A stretch of 64,000 nt of DNA from Bradyrhizobium sp. AZCC 1721 (GTDB taxonomy: Bacteria; Pseudomonadota; Alphaproteobacteria; Rhizobiales; Xanthobacteraceae), in the NCBI RefSeq assembly GCF_036924715.1, contig NZ_JAZHSB010000001.1:3029001-3093000 (forward strand). Reading direction: 5' to 3'. A program made the translations under genes and the position numbers. Under the pieces are notes generated by a model. It saw only the letters and a list, made by a program, of their open reading frames with translations, had not been told where the DNA came from and searched no databases. Below, piece by piece: positions 15,262-23,259 of this stretch (its first letter is position 1; every line of letters begins with the position of its first letter).

Positions 15262-17187
15262 TCAACCGGCCCTTAGCATGAACGCATCGAAATACGCCGC
15301 AAGCGCCGCTTGGCCATCGAGCGGGAGTACATGCGCGACGTACTGGTCCGGCCGCACCACGACCATGCAGCCATTATCCCGGTCGATATCACGCATCGTG
15401 AAGATGTCGTGGCCGGCCTTGAGATCGGGGCAGAACATTTTTTCATAGTCGACGAGCCCGTAGCGTCCTTTGCGCGGCAGAAGGAGCGGGGGCATCGTCG
15501 CGATAGCGAGCTCGGTGTGCGCCTGCTGGAATATGGCGCGGACGTCGATCACGGAATCGATATCGGCGCCCGCGGGCGTGTATCTCCTGACCGGAGATTT
15601 GGGGCTCTCGCTCAGGAAATCGCACAGCGAGCGGAGAGGGGCGTTGGTGGCGGCGGGATCACCGGCGCCGGCAAAGATGAAAATCCGGAAGCGGCCGTCT
15701 GCCTTGGCGACGTGACCAAGGTGAACCGGCTTGGCGTCCGAAAGGCGGACGACAGGGGCGGAGTGAAAGCGGGTGCCGATCACAAAACCCTTGGCGAGAT
15801 GCTGATGGTTTGGTTCGGCGGTGATGATGGACGGACGGTAGTGGGTCGCCGTTCCAGCGGTATAGCGGCCGTGCCGGACGAAATAGTCCTGGGTTTTCGC
15901 CGGATCCGCGCCCTTGTTGTCGCCCTTGGCGGACGCGAGGATCGTGGCCCATTCGCGGTCGAAGTCGATCAGCTCCTTCGCGACCGCCTGTCGCTCCGCC
16001 GAATAGCTGTGCAAGAGATGCGGCGCGCTGCGCTGGCGCAGAACGGAGGCGAGCTTCCATCCGAGATTGAAGGCGTCCTGCATCGAGACGTTCATGCCCT
16101 GGCCGGCTTTCGGGCTATGGGTGTGGCAGGCATCGCCGGCGATGAACACGCGGGGCAGGCGCGAGCCGACCTCGTCTTCCGGCACGTCATCGAATTTGTC
16201 GGTCAGGCGCTGGCCGATTTCGTAGACCGACCACCACGCGATCTCTTTCACGTCGAGCGTATGGGGATTGAGAATCCGCCGCGCCTTCGCGATCAGATCG
16301 TCCGGCGTGATGTTGCGGCTGGCGACCCGCTCGCCGGCGTCGAGATTGGCGAGTTCGACATAGAGCCGGACGAGATAGCCGCCTTCGCGCGGGATCACGA
16401 TGATGCTGCCGTCACGGGCTGATTGGATGAGCACCTTAAAGCGGATGTCGGGAAAGTCGGTGACGGCAAGGACGTCCATCACGCCCCAGGCATGATTGGC
16501 GGAATCGCCGCGCAACTCGCGCCCGATCGATTTTCGCACCATGCTGCGCGCGCCGTCGCAGCCGACGAGATAACGGGCTTTGATGGTTTCGACCTCGCCC
16601 TCGTGCCCGGCATCGAGCCGTTCGAGGCGCACGGTCACCGCGTGGTCTTCAAATTGCGCCGACGGCGCGATCTGAAGGTCGAGCAGCCGCCGCGAATAAT
16701 ACGGTTCGAGCTTCGCGGGCGATTTGCGCATGACATCGAGATAGCAATCATGCACGCGCGCCTGGTTCAGGATGAGGTGCGGCATCTCCGACAGCCCGTC
16801 CTCGACGTCCTGAACCCGGCCGCTGCGGACGATGTTTTCGGGCTTGCGATCGTCCGGCTTCCAGAACGTCGTTTCGGTGATCCAGCACGCTTCCTTCAGC
16901 ACGCGCTCGCCGAAACCGAAGGCGTGAAACATTTCCATGGTGCGGCAGGCGACGCCGTCGGCCTGGCCGCGCAAGAGCCGGCTCGGTTTCTGCTCGACGA
17001 TGCAGGTCTTGATGTCGGCAAACGCTGAAAGCTGCGCCGCCAGCGTCAAACCCGCCGGTCCGCAGCCGACGATCAGGACATCCACTTCCGCCGGAACCGG
17101 TCCAGATGTGCCGGACGGCAAAATCCGCTCGACGGGGTCGGCGATTTCGGGGTCGCCCGGCTCGAATCCATTCAGGTGAAACTGCAT
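15262..17187 (-). CDS. mobA: FAD-dependent 3-hydroxybenzoate 4-monooxygenase
   Basis: A 641-residue class A flavoprotein hydroxylase. It shows the dinucleotide-binding motif VGCGPAGLTLAAQL (near 40-53), the GD motif FIAGDACHTHSPKAGQGMN that binds FAD ribityl, and a C-terminal thioredoxin-like domain ending VVVRPDQYVAHVLPL. The N-terminus MQFHLNGFEPG and the C-terminus agree, from memory, with MobA of Comamonas testosteroni, whose length is nearly the same. MobA converts 3-hydroxybenzoate to protocatechuate with NADPH and O2. GGAGGAG precedes the ATG. It is divergent from a MarR-family gene with a palindromic site between them. A related phenol hydroxylase substrate cannot be excluded. Confidence 0.85.
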   Translation of the reverse strand: MQFHLNGFEPGDPEIADPVERILPSGTSGPVPAEVDVLIVGCGPAGLTLAAQLSAFADIKTCIVEQKPSRLLRGQADGVACRTMEMFHAFGFGERVLKEACWITETTFWKPDDRKPENIVRSGRVQDVEDGLSEMPHLILNQARVHDCYLDVMRKSPAKLEPYYSRRLLDLQIAPSAQFEDHAVTVRLERLDAGHEGEVETIKARYLVGCDGARSMVRKSIGRELRGDSANHAWGVMDVLAVTDFPDIRFKVLIQSARDGSIIVIPREGGYLVRLYVELANLDAGERVASRNITPDDLIAKARRILNPHTLDVKEIAWWSVYEIGQRLTDKFDDVPEDEVGSRLPRVFIAGDACHTHSPKAGQGMNVSMQDAFNLGWKLASVLRQRSAPHLLHSYSAERQAVAKELIDFDREWATILASAKGDNKGADPAKTQDYFVRHGRYTAGTATHYRPSIITAEPNHQHLAKGFVIGTRFHSAPVVRLSDAKPVHLGHVAKADGRFRIFIFAGAGDPAATNAPLRSLCDFLSESPKSPVRRYTPAGADIDSVIDVRAIFQQAHTELAIATMPPLLLPRKGRYGLVDYEKMFCPDLKAGHDIFTMRDIDRDNGCMVVVRPDQYVAHVLPLDGQAALAAYFDAFMLRAG

Positions 17188-17312
17188 CAGACCTGCTCCT
17201 CCCGTCCTTGGCCGACCGGAGTTGATTTTGACCGATTGGATTACCCTTCATCTATGGCGTCGGTCACTTGACTGCCGGCAGATTCCGCGAGCAAAGCGCA
17301 CGGACGATATTG

Positions 17313-17341
17313 ATCAGCATGCTGATTATCAGTATGCTTGT
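17313..17341. promoter_or_regulatory. Double palindromic operator between mobA and marR
   Basis: ATCAGCATGCTGAT (17313-17326) is a perfect 14-base palindrome, followed one base later by a degenerate second copy ATCAGTATGCTTGT (17328-17341). The two are spaced 15 bases apart, about one and a half helical turns. The location in the divergent region fits binding of the MarR-family dimer encoded next to it. Confidence 0.6.
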
Positions 17342-17382
17342 CAACTCCAAAACCCGCCTTTGAGTTTACCTTGGAGAATTTG

Positions 17383-17850
17383 GTGAGAGACAACAATGAG
17401 ATGCCCGGCCATCTGGCACGCCGCTTCCAGCAGATCGCGGTGGCCGTGTTCCTGGCCGAGGTCGAGGAGGCGGGCTTCGACCTTACGCCAGTTCAGTACG
17501 CTGCGTTGGCAGCCATCAGGATGAACCCGGGGATCGATCAGGTGACGTTGGCTGGCCTGATCGCCTATGACCGAACCACCATCACCGGCGTGGTCGACCG
17601 CCTGGTGCAGAAGGGCTTGCTGGTGCGTCACCCCAGTAGCCGCGACCGCCGCGCCCGCGAGCTGAAGATTACGGAAGCCGGAAAGCGAACGCTGCGCGCC
17701 ATCACGCCGGCCGTCGAAGCCGCCCAGCGCCTCATGCTGCGCGGTCTCACTGAAAAGGAGGGCGCCGAGTTGATGCGGCTGTTGCGAAAAGCAATCGCCG
17801 CCGGCAACGAGCTGAGTCGCGCGCCGTTGCGGGCGGCGGAGTTGCGGTGA
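17383..17850 (+). CDS. MarR-family regulator, likely of mobA (MobR-like)
   Basis: A winged-helix MarR protein of 155 residues from the GTG at 17383, which follows TTGGAG by 7 bases. A TTG at 17338 would lengthen it by 15 residues but lies inside the operator palindromes. The core shows the recognition helix region TLAGLIAYDRTTITGVVDRL and the wing RHPSSRDRRARELKIT. MarR proteins usually repress and are released by phenolic ligands. Divergent orientation with the hydroxylase gene argues that 3-hydroxybenzoate or a related acid is the inducer; this is inference. Confidence 0.82.
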   Translation: MRDNNEMPGHLARRFQQIAVAVFLAEVEEAGFDLTPVQYAALAAIRMNPGIDQVTLAGLIAYDRTTITGVVDRLVQKGLLVRHPSSRDRRARELKITEAGKRTLRAITPAVEAAQRLMLRGLTEKEGAELMRLLRKAIAAGNELSRAPLRAAELR

Positions 17851-17896
17851 GAAAGTGCGGGCCGATGAAGGACGACAAGGCGCGTTCATCGTCGGG

Positions 17897-17928
17897 TTGA
17901 CAATGACCGCGGCCGCGCCAACTATAAT
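17897..17928 (+). promoter_or_regulatory. Consensus -35/-10 boxes with a 20-bp spacer
   Basis: TTGACA (17897-17902) and TATAAT (17923-17928) match the sigma-70 consensus exactly, but they lie 20 bases apart, longer than the usual 17. They point toward the zinc-finger gene at 18060. The spacing would suit a regulator that untwists DNA, or the match may be accidental. Confidence 0.45.
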
Positions 17929-18059
17929 GACCGGTTGATACACCTGCCGCCTGCGCCCTCTGGGATGGTGAACGTATCTGATATCTCGGCCCTCGCTATT
18001 GGCGAACGGGTCGGCAAGGCAGGCACCGATCTCCTCCGTTCGCCGATACGGGTGCTCTC

Positions 18060-18722
18060 ATGCGCGATTTCCGCGATGCGAAGGCCATGGCGCGTTCCCT
18101 GCGCGATGCCTTAAGTGCCAAGGCCGTGCAAACCACGCACAGCGAGTCCTTGGAGCTGATCGCGAAAGCGTTCGGCTACGACAATTGGAATATCCTGTCG
18201 GCCAAGATCGAGGAGACCCGGCCGCGCGCCGTCTCGGCGGGCGGCCTGCCGAATCCGGCTTCACAAGACAAACCCCTCTATTGCTCGTTCTGCGGCAAGA
18301 GCCAGCACGAGGTGGAAAAGCTGGTCGCCGGGCCCTTCGTGTTCATCTGCGACGAATGCATCGACCTCTGTTCTGACATCGTTGACGAGAGCCTGCTTCG
18401 GTTGATCGAAGGGGACGAGGAGGGCGCCCGCGCCATGTCCACCGACAGGCTGCAGCACTACGTCGTACACGCCGGCAATGGAGTGCAGCGCAATCGGCTC
18501 GCATTGCAGCGTATCGAGCGCGTGCTCGCGCATCGCGCGAACGCGTCGGGAGATAGTGATGACGTGTCGCTGTCGCCCAGCTTCGCCCAGTTGAAGAACA
18601 AGACGCCGGACGAACTGCGGTCTATGCAGGAATATTCGCAAGCTCAACTGAAGCGGTACGAGCAGGCGCTGCGAACAGCGACGGTCATCGTCAACGAGCG
18701 GACCCGGCAAACGCCCTCGTAG
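18060..18722 (+). CDS. ClpX-type zinc-finger protein with Glyoxalase_8-like N-domain
   Basis: A 220-residue protein in two parts. Residues 1-50 match the short helical domain seen at the N-terminus of glyoxalase-related proteins ([18 protein letters not shown]). Residues about 73-107 form a C4 zinc finger of the ClpX type: CSFCGKSQ, then CDECIDLC. The remainder is helical and charged without a known domain; there is no AAA+ ATPase. The zinc finger in ClpX binds substrates and adaptors, so this could be an adaptor for proteolysis, but no experiment is known to me. The combination is found in related genomes as a hypothetical protein. Confidence 0.75.
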   Translation: MRDFRDAKAMARSLRDALSAKAVQTTHSESLELIAKAFGYDNWNILSAKIEETRPRAVSAGGLPNPASQDKPLYCSFCGKSQHEVEKLVAGPFVFICDECIDLCSDIVDESLLRLIEGDEEGARAMSTDRLQHYVVHAGNGVQRNRLALQRIERVLAHRANASGDSDDVSLSPSFAQLKNKTPDELRSMQEYSQAQLKRYEQALRTATVIVNERTRQTPS

Positions 18723-18727
18723 CGAGC

Positions 18728-18798
18728 GTAGCCCGGACGGAGCAAAGCGAAATCCGCGGTTGGTTCATTCCGCATATCGCTTCGTTCATCCGGGCTAC
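18728..18798. repeat. Dispersed inverted repeat, family C copy 1
   Basis: Starts GTAGCCCGGACGGAGCAAAG and ends with the partial complement CATCCGGGCTAC. The terminal arms GTAGCCCGGA/TCCGGGCTAC pair. The unit lies between the zinc-finger gene and the MerR gene, which are convergent. Same family as 61720-61806. Confidence 0.7.
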
Positions 18799-18827
18799 TG
18801 GCTTGCTGACACTTCCTGCATTGCGCT

Positions 18828-19295
18828 CTACGAACACGCGCTGGTCTTCGAGCGCCGGCCTCCTGAAGTGTTGCGCGTTTGCGTGCGCCCCTTCGACAAA
18901 TCATCGAGGATCACGCATTCGGGTCCCGCGCCGCCTGCGCAGGATGCATCGCAGTTGGCCACGAAAGCCGCGATGCTGCGCTCCAATGCCTTCAGTTCCG
19001 TAAGCTTCGCACGCACGGCGACCAGATGCTCCTGTGCAAGGTCGCGCGCATGGACGCAGGAGCTGGCAGGATCTTGCACCAGTGCCACAAGCGAACGCAC
19101 CTGATCGATGGAGAACCCGAACTCGCGACAGCGCCGGATGAACGTCAGGCTCTTCACATCGGCGGCGCTGTAGACGCGCTGGTTGCCCGCCTGACGACCC
19201 GCTGAACGAAGCAGGCCGATTTCCTCGTAATACCGGATCGTCGGTGCATTCGTGCCAGTCTGCCTAGCGAGGGCGCCGATCTTGAGATCGCCCAT
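18828..19295 (-). CDS. MerR-family metal-responsive regulator
   Basis: A 155-residue MerR protein. The N-terminal winged helix reads KIGALARQTGTNAPTIRYYE, followed by the long dimerisation helix. Cysteines sit at 80, 115, 119 and 127, nearly where MerR has its three Hg(II) ligands (82, 117, 126), so a thiophilic metal is the likely signal. It lacks the CxxCxC cluster of SoxR. It is divergent from a Cys-rich membrane protein gene, with a classic MerR-type promoter between them. About 20 polar residues extend beyond the metal loop. Confidence 0.85.
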   Translation of the reverse strand: MGDLKIGALARQTGTNAPTIRYYEEIGLLRSAGRQAGNQRVYSAADVKSLTFIRRCREFGFSIDQVRSLVALVQDPASSCVHARDLAQEHLVAVRAKLTELKALERSIAAFVANCDASCAGGAGPECVILDDLSKGRTQTRNTSGGRRSKTSACS

Positions 19296-19324
19296 CTATC
19301 TGATTTTCCGTCGCTTCTTGCTGC

Positions 19325-19355
19325 TTGAACCTCAAGTTACTTGAGGATGTAGGGT
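19325..19355 (+). promoter_or_regulatory. MerR-type promoter with 19-bp spacer and dyad operator
   Basis: TTGAAC (19325-19330) and TAGGGT (19350-19355) are 19 bases apart, the long spacing typical of MerR-activated promoters. Between them lies the dyad CCTCAAG-TTA-CTTGAGG (19330-19346). This is one base short of the SoxR box but is common to several MerR-family targets. The promoter points to the gene at 19399. Confidence 0.75.
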
Positions 19356-19398
19356 CCCGGCAAGCTCTGATCTGACCACCCGCACAAGGAGATTGCCG

Positions 19399-20115
19399 AT
19401 GACGATGGTTGAAGCCCGGCCCATAGCCTGCACGCTTGCGTCCGGCGAGTTTGAAGACCGGCTTGCCTGGATTGCCGCCTTGAACAAGGACGCGCTCCGA
19501 AAATACGAGCGTCGCGATCTTGTACTGGAATTGAGCTATGCGCTCGATGCGCGCGAGCGCGTGCATGAGATGGTCCGCAATGAGCGGGCCTGCTGCGCAT
19601 TCCTTGCCTTTGAGCTTTGCGAGACGGGAAGCGAAATCCGCCTCACGGTCACAGCGCCCGAAATGGACCGCGAGGCCGCAGACACTTTGTTTAAGCAGTT
19701 TGTGGCAAGCGCGCCCGCGCCATCGTCATGCGCGTGCGCCACTTCGGCATCCAGCGTGAAGGATGCCAAGGAGCCGCCGGGTTCGAAAGCCGCAGGCGTC
19801 ACCGCGGTGACGCTTTCGACTGGCGCGGTTGCTTGTGGCGTATGTTGCGTCTTGCCGTTTGCGCTCCCGGCAGCGGTTCTCGCCAGTGCCGGACCTTTGC
19901 TGGCGTGGTTTGTCGGCATGCATGTGTGGGTCACCGTCCTTGCCATCCTCTCGGTCGTCGGCGCATGGGGCTGGATCGCGTGGCAGACGCGGCGCGCGGC
20001 TCGCAAGCCCGCCACATCAACGCTCGTCATGATGGGGACCGCGACAGCGTTATTGGCAGTCGCAGTGCTATGGCCACTACTTGAAAAGCCGCTTATTCGA
20101 ATGCTGCGGGTCTGA
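19399..20115 (+). CDS. Cys-rich membrane protein with soluble N-domain, MerT/MerC-like
   Basis: A 238-residue protein. Residues 1-100 form a soluble domain with a CC pair at 65-66; residues 108-125 are a Cys/Ser-rich linker (SSCACATSAS). From about 133 there are three predicted membrane helices; the first carries ACGVCCVLP (C146, C149, C150), reminiscent of the Cys-Cys pair in the first helix of the mercuric transporters MerT/MerC. AAGGAG lies 7 bases upstream of the ATG at 19399. Together with the divergent MerR gene and promoter this suggests uptake or handling of a thiophilic metal. The soluble domain is also found alone in other bacteria. Function is inferred. Confidence 0.65.
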   Translation: MTMVEARPIACTLASGEFEDRLAWIAALNKDALRKYERRDLVLELSYALDARERVHEMVRNERACCAFLAFELCETGSEIRLTVTAPEMDREAADTLFKQFVASAPAPSSCACATSASSVKDAKEPPGSKAAGVTAVTLSTGAVACGVCCVLPFALPAAVLASAGPLLAWFVGMHVWVTVLAILSVVGAWGWIAWQTRRAARKPATSTLVMMGTATALLAVAVLWPLLEKPLIRMLRV

Positions 20116-20175
20116 CTCCGCGACGATCTGATCCGCTGCCTTGAGCAGCAGCGGATGCCGTGAGAAGTTCGGCCT

Positions 20176-20428
20176 ATGAAGAGTACTATCGTTTATGTTG
20201 GTGCCGCAGTCGCGGAAATCGCTGGGCTGCTTTGCCTTCTGGGGCTGGTTGCGCCTCGGCAAGCCCATCTGGTGGCTGCTTCCAGGCGTATTCTCCCTCA
20301 TTGTATTTGCCTATCTGTTGACGCTGGTCCAAACGGAGGCGGCGGGACGCGCCTACGCCGCCTATGGCGGTATCTATATTGCCGCGTCCCTTGTCTGGCT
20401 CTGGACGGTCGAGAGCGTGCGTCCGAAC
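20176..20428 (+). pseudogene. Broken UPF0060/YnfA-family membrane protein gene
   Basis: The first 17 codons from the ATG at 20176 (ending VAEIAG) match the start of YnfA proteins. The frame is then lost by one extra G in GGG at 20224-20226 and resumes one frame over with [17 protein letters not shown] and the conserved [18 protein letters not shown]. The conserved C-terminus after ESVRPN is missing: at about 20428 the sequence turns into unrelated DNA and a palindromic repeat. So the gene has both a frameshift and a truncated end. The intact protein is a four-helix membrane protein linked to small-molecule export in some species. Confidence 0.8.
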
Positions 20429-20508
20429 GGCAATCGCGCCCACGGTGCGAACGATTTGCAAAAGCTCGGGCGCATCGTGTCGCGAGAACGCTACACACAC
20501 ATTCGCTG

Positions 20509-20541
20509 TCATCGCCCGGCTCGACCGGGCGACCCAGTATC
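20509..20541. repeat. Palindromic repeat, family D fragment
   Basis: CGCCCGG-CTCGA-CCGGGCG (20513-20531) is flanked by TGTCAT and ACCCAGTATCCC. A GTACTGGATT motif, shared with family B, follows at about 20579. The region 20429-20777 otherwise holds no gene and probably includes the left flank of the IS110 element. Confidence 0.6.
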
Positions 20542-20777
20542 CCAGAGACAGCGATGATTGAATCGATAGGCCGCAGCGTACTGGATTGCATGATGGCGTC
20601 GCCATCCTGTTGGATGGGGCGCCGGCGGCCCCTCGAGTACTGGTCAGGTCCTGCAAGACCGTGGGAATCTTAGGACCGCCGGCGTTACGGTCTGACACGC
20701 GCACGGTAGAGAGGGCCTGAGCCCGCATTGCAATCCGGCGTGCCGACCAGATGCATATTCTGTCGGAGAACAGCCAC

Positions 20778-21728
20778 ATGGACAAGATGGTGATCGGGGT
20801 GGACGTTGCCAAGGAGTGGATCGACATTGCGATCGCGGGTGACAGTCGGGTCAAGCGGATCGCGAACAGTGAGCGAGCGATTGACGCTTGGTTTATGCAG
20901 ATCGGGGCCGGCTCGATCGGCCTGGTCGCGTTCGAGCCGACGGGCGGCTATGAGCGGCTTCTGCGACGGTGTCTCCGCCGCGCGAAGGTCGCCTTCAAGC
21001 AGGTGCACCCGAACGAAGTCGTCGCCTATCGCAGGCGGCGTGGCATCAAGGCCAAGACGGACCGCATCGACGCCAAATTGTTGGCCGACTTTGCCGCCGA
21101 GGAGCTCGCTCGCCGCGACATCGAGTCGGTTCCAGAGGCCGATGAGGTCTTACGTGAACTCGCATCGCGGCGCCGGCAGTTACAGGCTCTGCTGCATGCC
21201 GAGACCTGCCGCTGCGACGTGGCAGACAGCGCCATTGTGCGCAAGAGCCTGCGGGCGGTCATTGCCGCCCTTGAGCGTTCACTCGCTACGGTCGACAAGG
21301 CCATCGCCGAACGCATCGCAAGCTCCGCGCATGCCGAGACCAGCCGGCGGCTGCAAACCTTCTGCGGTGTCGGCCCCGCCATCGCGGAAACATTGATCGC
21401 GGACCTGCCGGAACTCGGACATCTGTCAGGCAAGAAAATCGCGGCCCTTTGCGGCCTTGCCCCGCACACGCGCGACAGCGGCAAGCAGCACGGGCATGCG
21501 TCCATTGGTCATGGCCGCTCCAGCGTGCGCAAAGTGCTCTTCAACGGCGCCCGCAGCGCGATCCAGCACAATCCGGTCATGAAGGCCTTCTACCGACATC
21601 TGGTCGATGACAATCATCGCCTGGGCAAGGTCGCGCTCACCGCCGTCATGCGCAAAATGCTGGTGACGCTCAACGCCATGATCCGTGACCGATCAGATTG
21701 GAGACACGCAGCCAGGCCTGCGGCATGA
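20778..21728 (+). CDS. IS110-family transposase (DEDD type)
   Basis: A 316-residue transposase with the N-terminal RuvC-like DEDD domain (Asp in VIGVDVAKEW, Glu in VAFEPTGGYE, Asp pair in KTDRIDAKLLADF) and the C-terminal Transposase_20 domain with the Ser region, LQTFCGVGPAIAETL through ARSAIQHNPVMKAFY. It appears complete. IS110 enzymes act with an element-encoded bridge RNA and make no target duplication. GGAG precedes the ATG at 20778. It sits just after the truncated UPF0060 gene, so the insertion may have cut that gene. Confidence 0.92.
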   Translation: MDKMVIGVDVAKEWIDIAIAGDSRVKRIANSERAIDAWFMQIGAGSIGLVAFEPTGGYERLLRRCLRRAKVAFKQVHPNEVVAYRRRRGIKAKTDRIDAKLLADFAAEELARRDIESVPEADEVLRELASRRRQLQALLHAETCRCDVADSAIVRKSLRAVIAALERSLATVDKAIAERIASSAHAETSRRLQTFCGVGPAIAETLIADLPELGHLSGKKIAALCGLAPHTRDSGKQHGHASIGHGRSSVRKVLFNGARSAIQHNPVMKAFYRHLVDDNHRLGKVALTAVMRKMLVTLNAMIRDRSDWRHAARPAA

Positions 21729-21767
21729 GCCTTCGATCATGGCAAGCCAACGCGGCAGCGAGCGCAG

Positions 21768-21813
21768 CCGGTCAAGGCCGGCATCGCCGCCGCGCAGCGG
21801 TCGCCTTGACCGG
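21768..21813. repeat. 11-bp inverted repeat after the transposase gene
   Basis: CCGGTCAAGGC (21768-21778) and GCCTTGACCGG (21803-21813) are exact complements around a 24-base GC-rich loop. It may be part of the IS110 right flank or end transcription of the transposase gene. Confidence 0.6.
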
Positions 21814-21871
21814 CGAGCACGATGCCGCACTCTCGCCCATGATCGACCTCTTGACGAACATCACGGTAGAT

Positions 21872-21889
21872 CCCCCGCATGCGCGGGGG
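21872..21889. repeat. Palindrome, family B fragment
   Basis: CCCCCGCATGCGCGGGGG followed by ATGACG. This is the tail of the family B repeat (compare the ends at 22087 and 34940). Confidence 0.65.
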
Positions 21890-21926
21890 ATGACGATGGT
21901 GTTTTGCGTCACTATCTCCATCTCCG

Positions 21927-22004
21927 CGTCATTGCGAGCGCAGCGAAGCAATCCATCTATCCCCGAGCCGAAATGTGGATTGCTTCGCTGCGCTCGCAAT
22001 GACG
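21927..22004. repeat. Dispersed palindromic repeat, family A copy 3
   Basis: CGTCATTGCGAGCGCAGCGA ... TTCGCTGCGCTCGCAATGAC: near-perfect inverted arms about 28 bases long around a short divergent loop (CTATCCCCGAGCCGAAA). Confidence 0.85.
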
Positions 22005-22016
22005 TGGGTAGGCCGC

Positions 22017-22087
22017 GGCGTACTGGATACCCCGCCGGAGCCTGTCATCGGGCTCGCCAAGGGCGAGACCCGGTGGCGGGGTATGAC
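22017..22087. repeat. Dispersed repeat, family B copy
   Basis: Begins GGCGTACTGGATACCCCGCC and ends GGCGGGGTATGACG, with the inner pair CGGGCTCGCC/GGGCGAGACCCG. Directly follows family A copy 3, so the two families are stacked here. Compare 34839-34940. Confidence 0.8.
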
Positions 22088-22114
22088 GGCCTCTTGAACA
22101 TTTGAAACAGGAGC

Positions 22115-22450
22115 TTACCCCTGCGGCGCCACCGAAATCCTTGCGCAGTCGCGGCGGCCCATCAGGACGCAATCCTGGGTCTTGCGGAGATCGGCGATGC
22201 TCACCGCAAGCCAGATGCCGATCGCGGTCAGGGCCACGGTGAAGGCGAGTGCTGCGATGTTGGCGAGCATGCGGTGACGGAAGTCGTCGCCCTCGTCGCG
22301 CGACCGTTCGTACGCGGTTTGCGGCCCCTTGACTTGACTGGCGGCCTGGCCAGGTTCTTCCCGCCCGCCAGGCGGGTGGGCCGAGGTACGCGGCCGGAAC
22401 TTGAGCACGACGTGCTCATCGTCCGTGATGATGGGCCGCTGGGTTTTCAC
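22115..22450 (-). CDS. Hypothetical single-pass membrane protein
   Basis: A 111-residue protein from a GTG start. Residues 1-60 are polar and charged; about 62-85 form one membrane helix (ANIAALAFTVALTAIGIWLAV), followed by a short tail with two Cys (DCVLMGRRDC). No domain is recognised. Proteins of this plan are common in Bradyrhizobium-type genomes without known function. Codon use and the helix support a real gene; the ribosome site is weak. Confidence 0.6.
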   Translation of the reverse strand: MKTQRPIITDDEHVVLKFRPRTSAHPPGGREEPGQAASQVKGPQTAYERSRDEGDDFRHRMLANIAALAFTVALTAIGIWLAVSIADLRKTQDCVLMGRRDCARISVAPQG

Positions 22451-22579
22451 TGCGTTCGTCCGACGACAAATCCCGCTACCATTTTAGCACGGCGGCAGCG
22501 CGTCCAACATGAAATCTTGCCGACCGCAGGACAGCCATCCATCTCCGCAACGTCTGATGGAACCGTAACGACGCGGGGC

Positions 22580-23148
22580 TCATTCCTGTTTCGGCAACCG
22601 CCCCATCATATAGAACTCGTCGTTCGGGCGCATCGCGGTGACGTTGGCCAGCCGGTTCGACAGCGCGAAGAAGTGTCCCAGATGTCGTCCTCGGAAAAGC
22701 CGTGGCCGGCGACTTCGGCAAAATCGGCCTCGGAGACTTCATTGGCCGCCCGGCTCACCTTCATGGCGAAGTCGAGCATGGCGCGCTGCCGCGGCGTGAT
22801 GTCGGCCTTGCGGTAGTTGACCGCGATCTGGTCGGCGATCACGGGGTTTTTCGCCCGGACGCGCAGGATCGCGCCGTGGGCAATCACGCAGTAATGGCAC
22901 TGGTTGGCCGCCGACGTCGCCACCACGATCATCTCGCGCTCGGCCTTGGTCAGCCCGCTGTCCTTCTCCATCAACGCGTCGTGATAGGCAAAGAAGGCGC
23001 GAAACTCGTCAGGCCGGTAGGCCAGCGTCAGGAACACGTTCGGCACGAAGCCGGACTTCTCTTGCACCGCGAGAATTCGCGTGCGGATATCCTCCGGCAG
23101 CTTGTCGATGGCGGGCGGCTGAAATCGTTTGGCGGCGGGCTTGAACAT
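22580..23148 (-). pseudogene. CMD/AhpD-like peroxidase-related gene with frameshifting deletion
   Basis: From the ATG at 23148 the protein reads as a carboxymuconolactone-decarboxylase fold member of the peroxidase-related group: VQEKSGFVPNVFLTLAYRP, then the redox motif NQCHYCVIAHG (CxxC with the following His). After GFSEDDIWD the frame breaks: the expected stretch of about six residues is missing, and the remaining conserved end (FFALSNRLANVTAMRPNDEF, to a TGA at 22580) is in another frame. Loss of about 16 bases near 22676 explains this. The unshifted frame ends at 22606 with a nonsense tail. The active-site Cys pair is intact, so a shortened product might still fold. Confidence 0.75.
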
Positions 23149-23259
23149 GAAAGGGTTCCGGCTGATGGCCGCGGGATGCGGCGTTGCCGGAACCATATAG
23201 CGTTTTCGGGGGAAGTGGACACCGCCCCGCGCGGAGCAATCGCGCAAAACTGGAATGCC

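Larger units (their letters stand above)
20660..21815 (+). mobile_element. IS110-family element, ends not resolved
   Basis: The transposase gene with its non-coding flanks. IS110 elements lack long terminal inverted repeats, so the ends cannot be set from one copy; the bounds given are approximate. The left flank would carry the bridge RNA. The right flank includes a long inverted repeat at 21768-21813. Confidence 0.5.

Noticed and set aside
19330..19346. SoxR box
   Set aside because: The dyad is nearly the SoxR site, but the regulator lacks the CxxCxC cluster and has MerR-like Cys spacing.
20660..21815. Prophage or integrative element carrying the metal genes
   Set aside because: Only one transposase is present; no integrase, attachment repeats or phage genes flank the region, and the tRNA at 45042 is far away.
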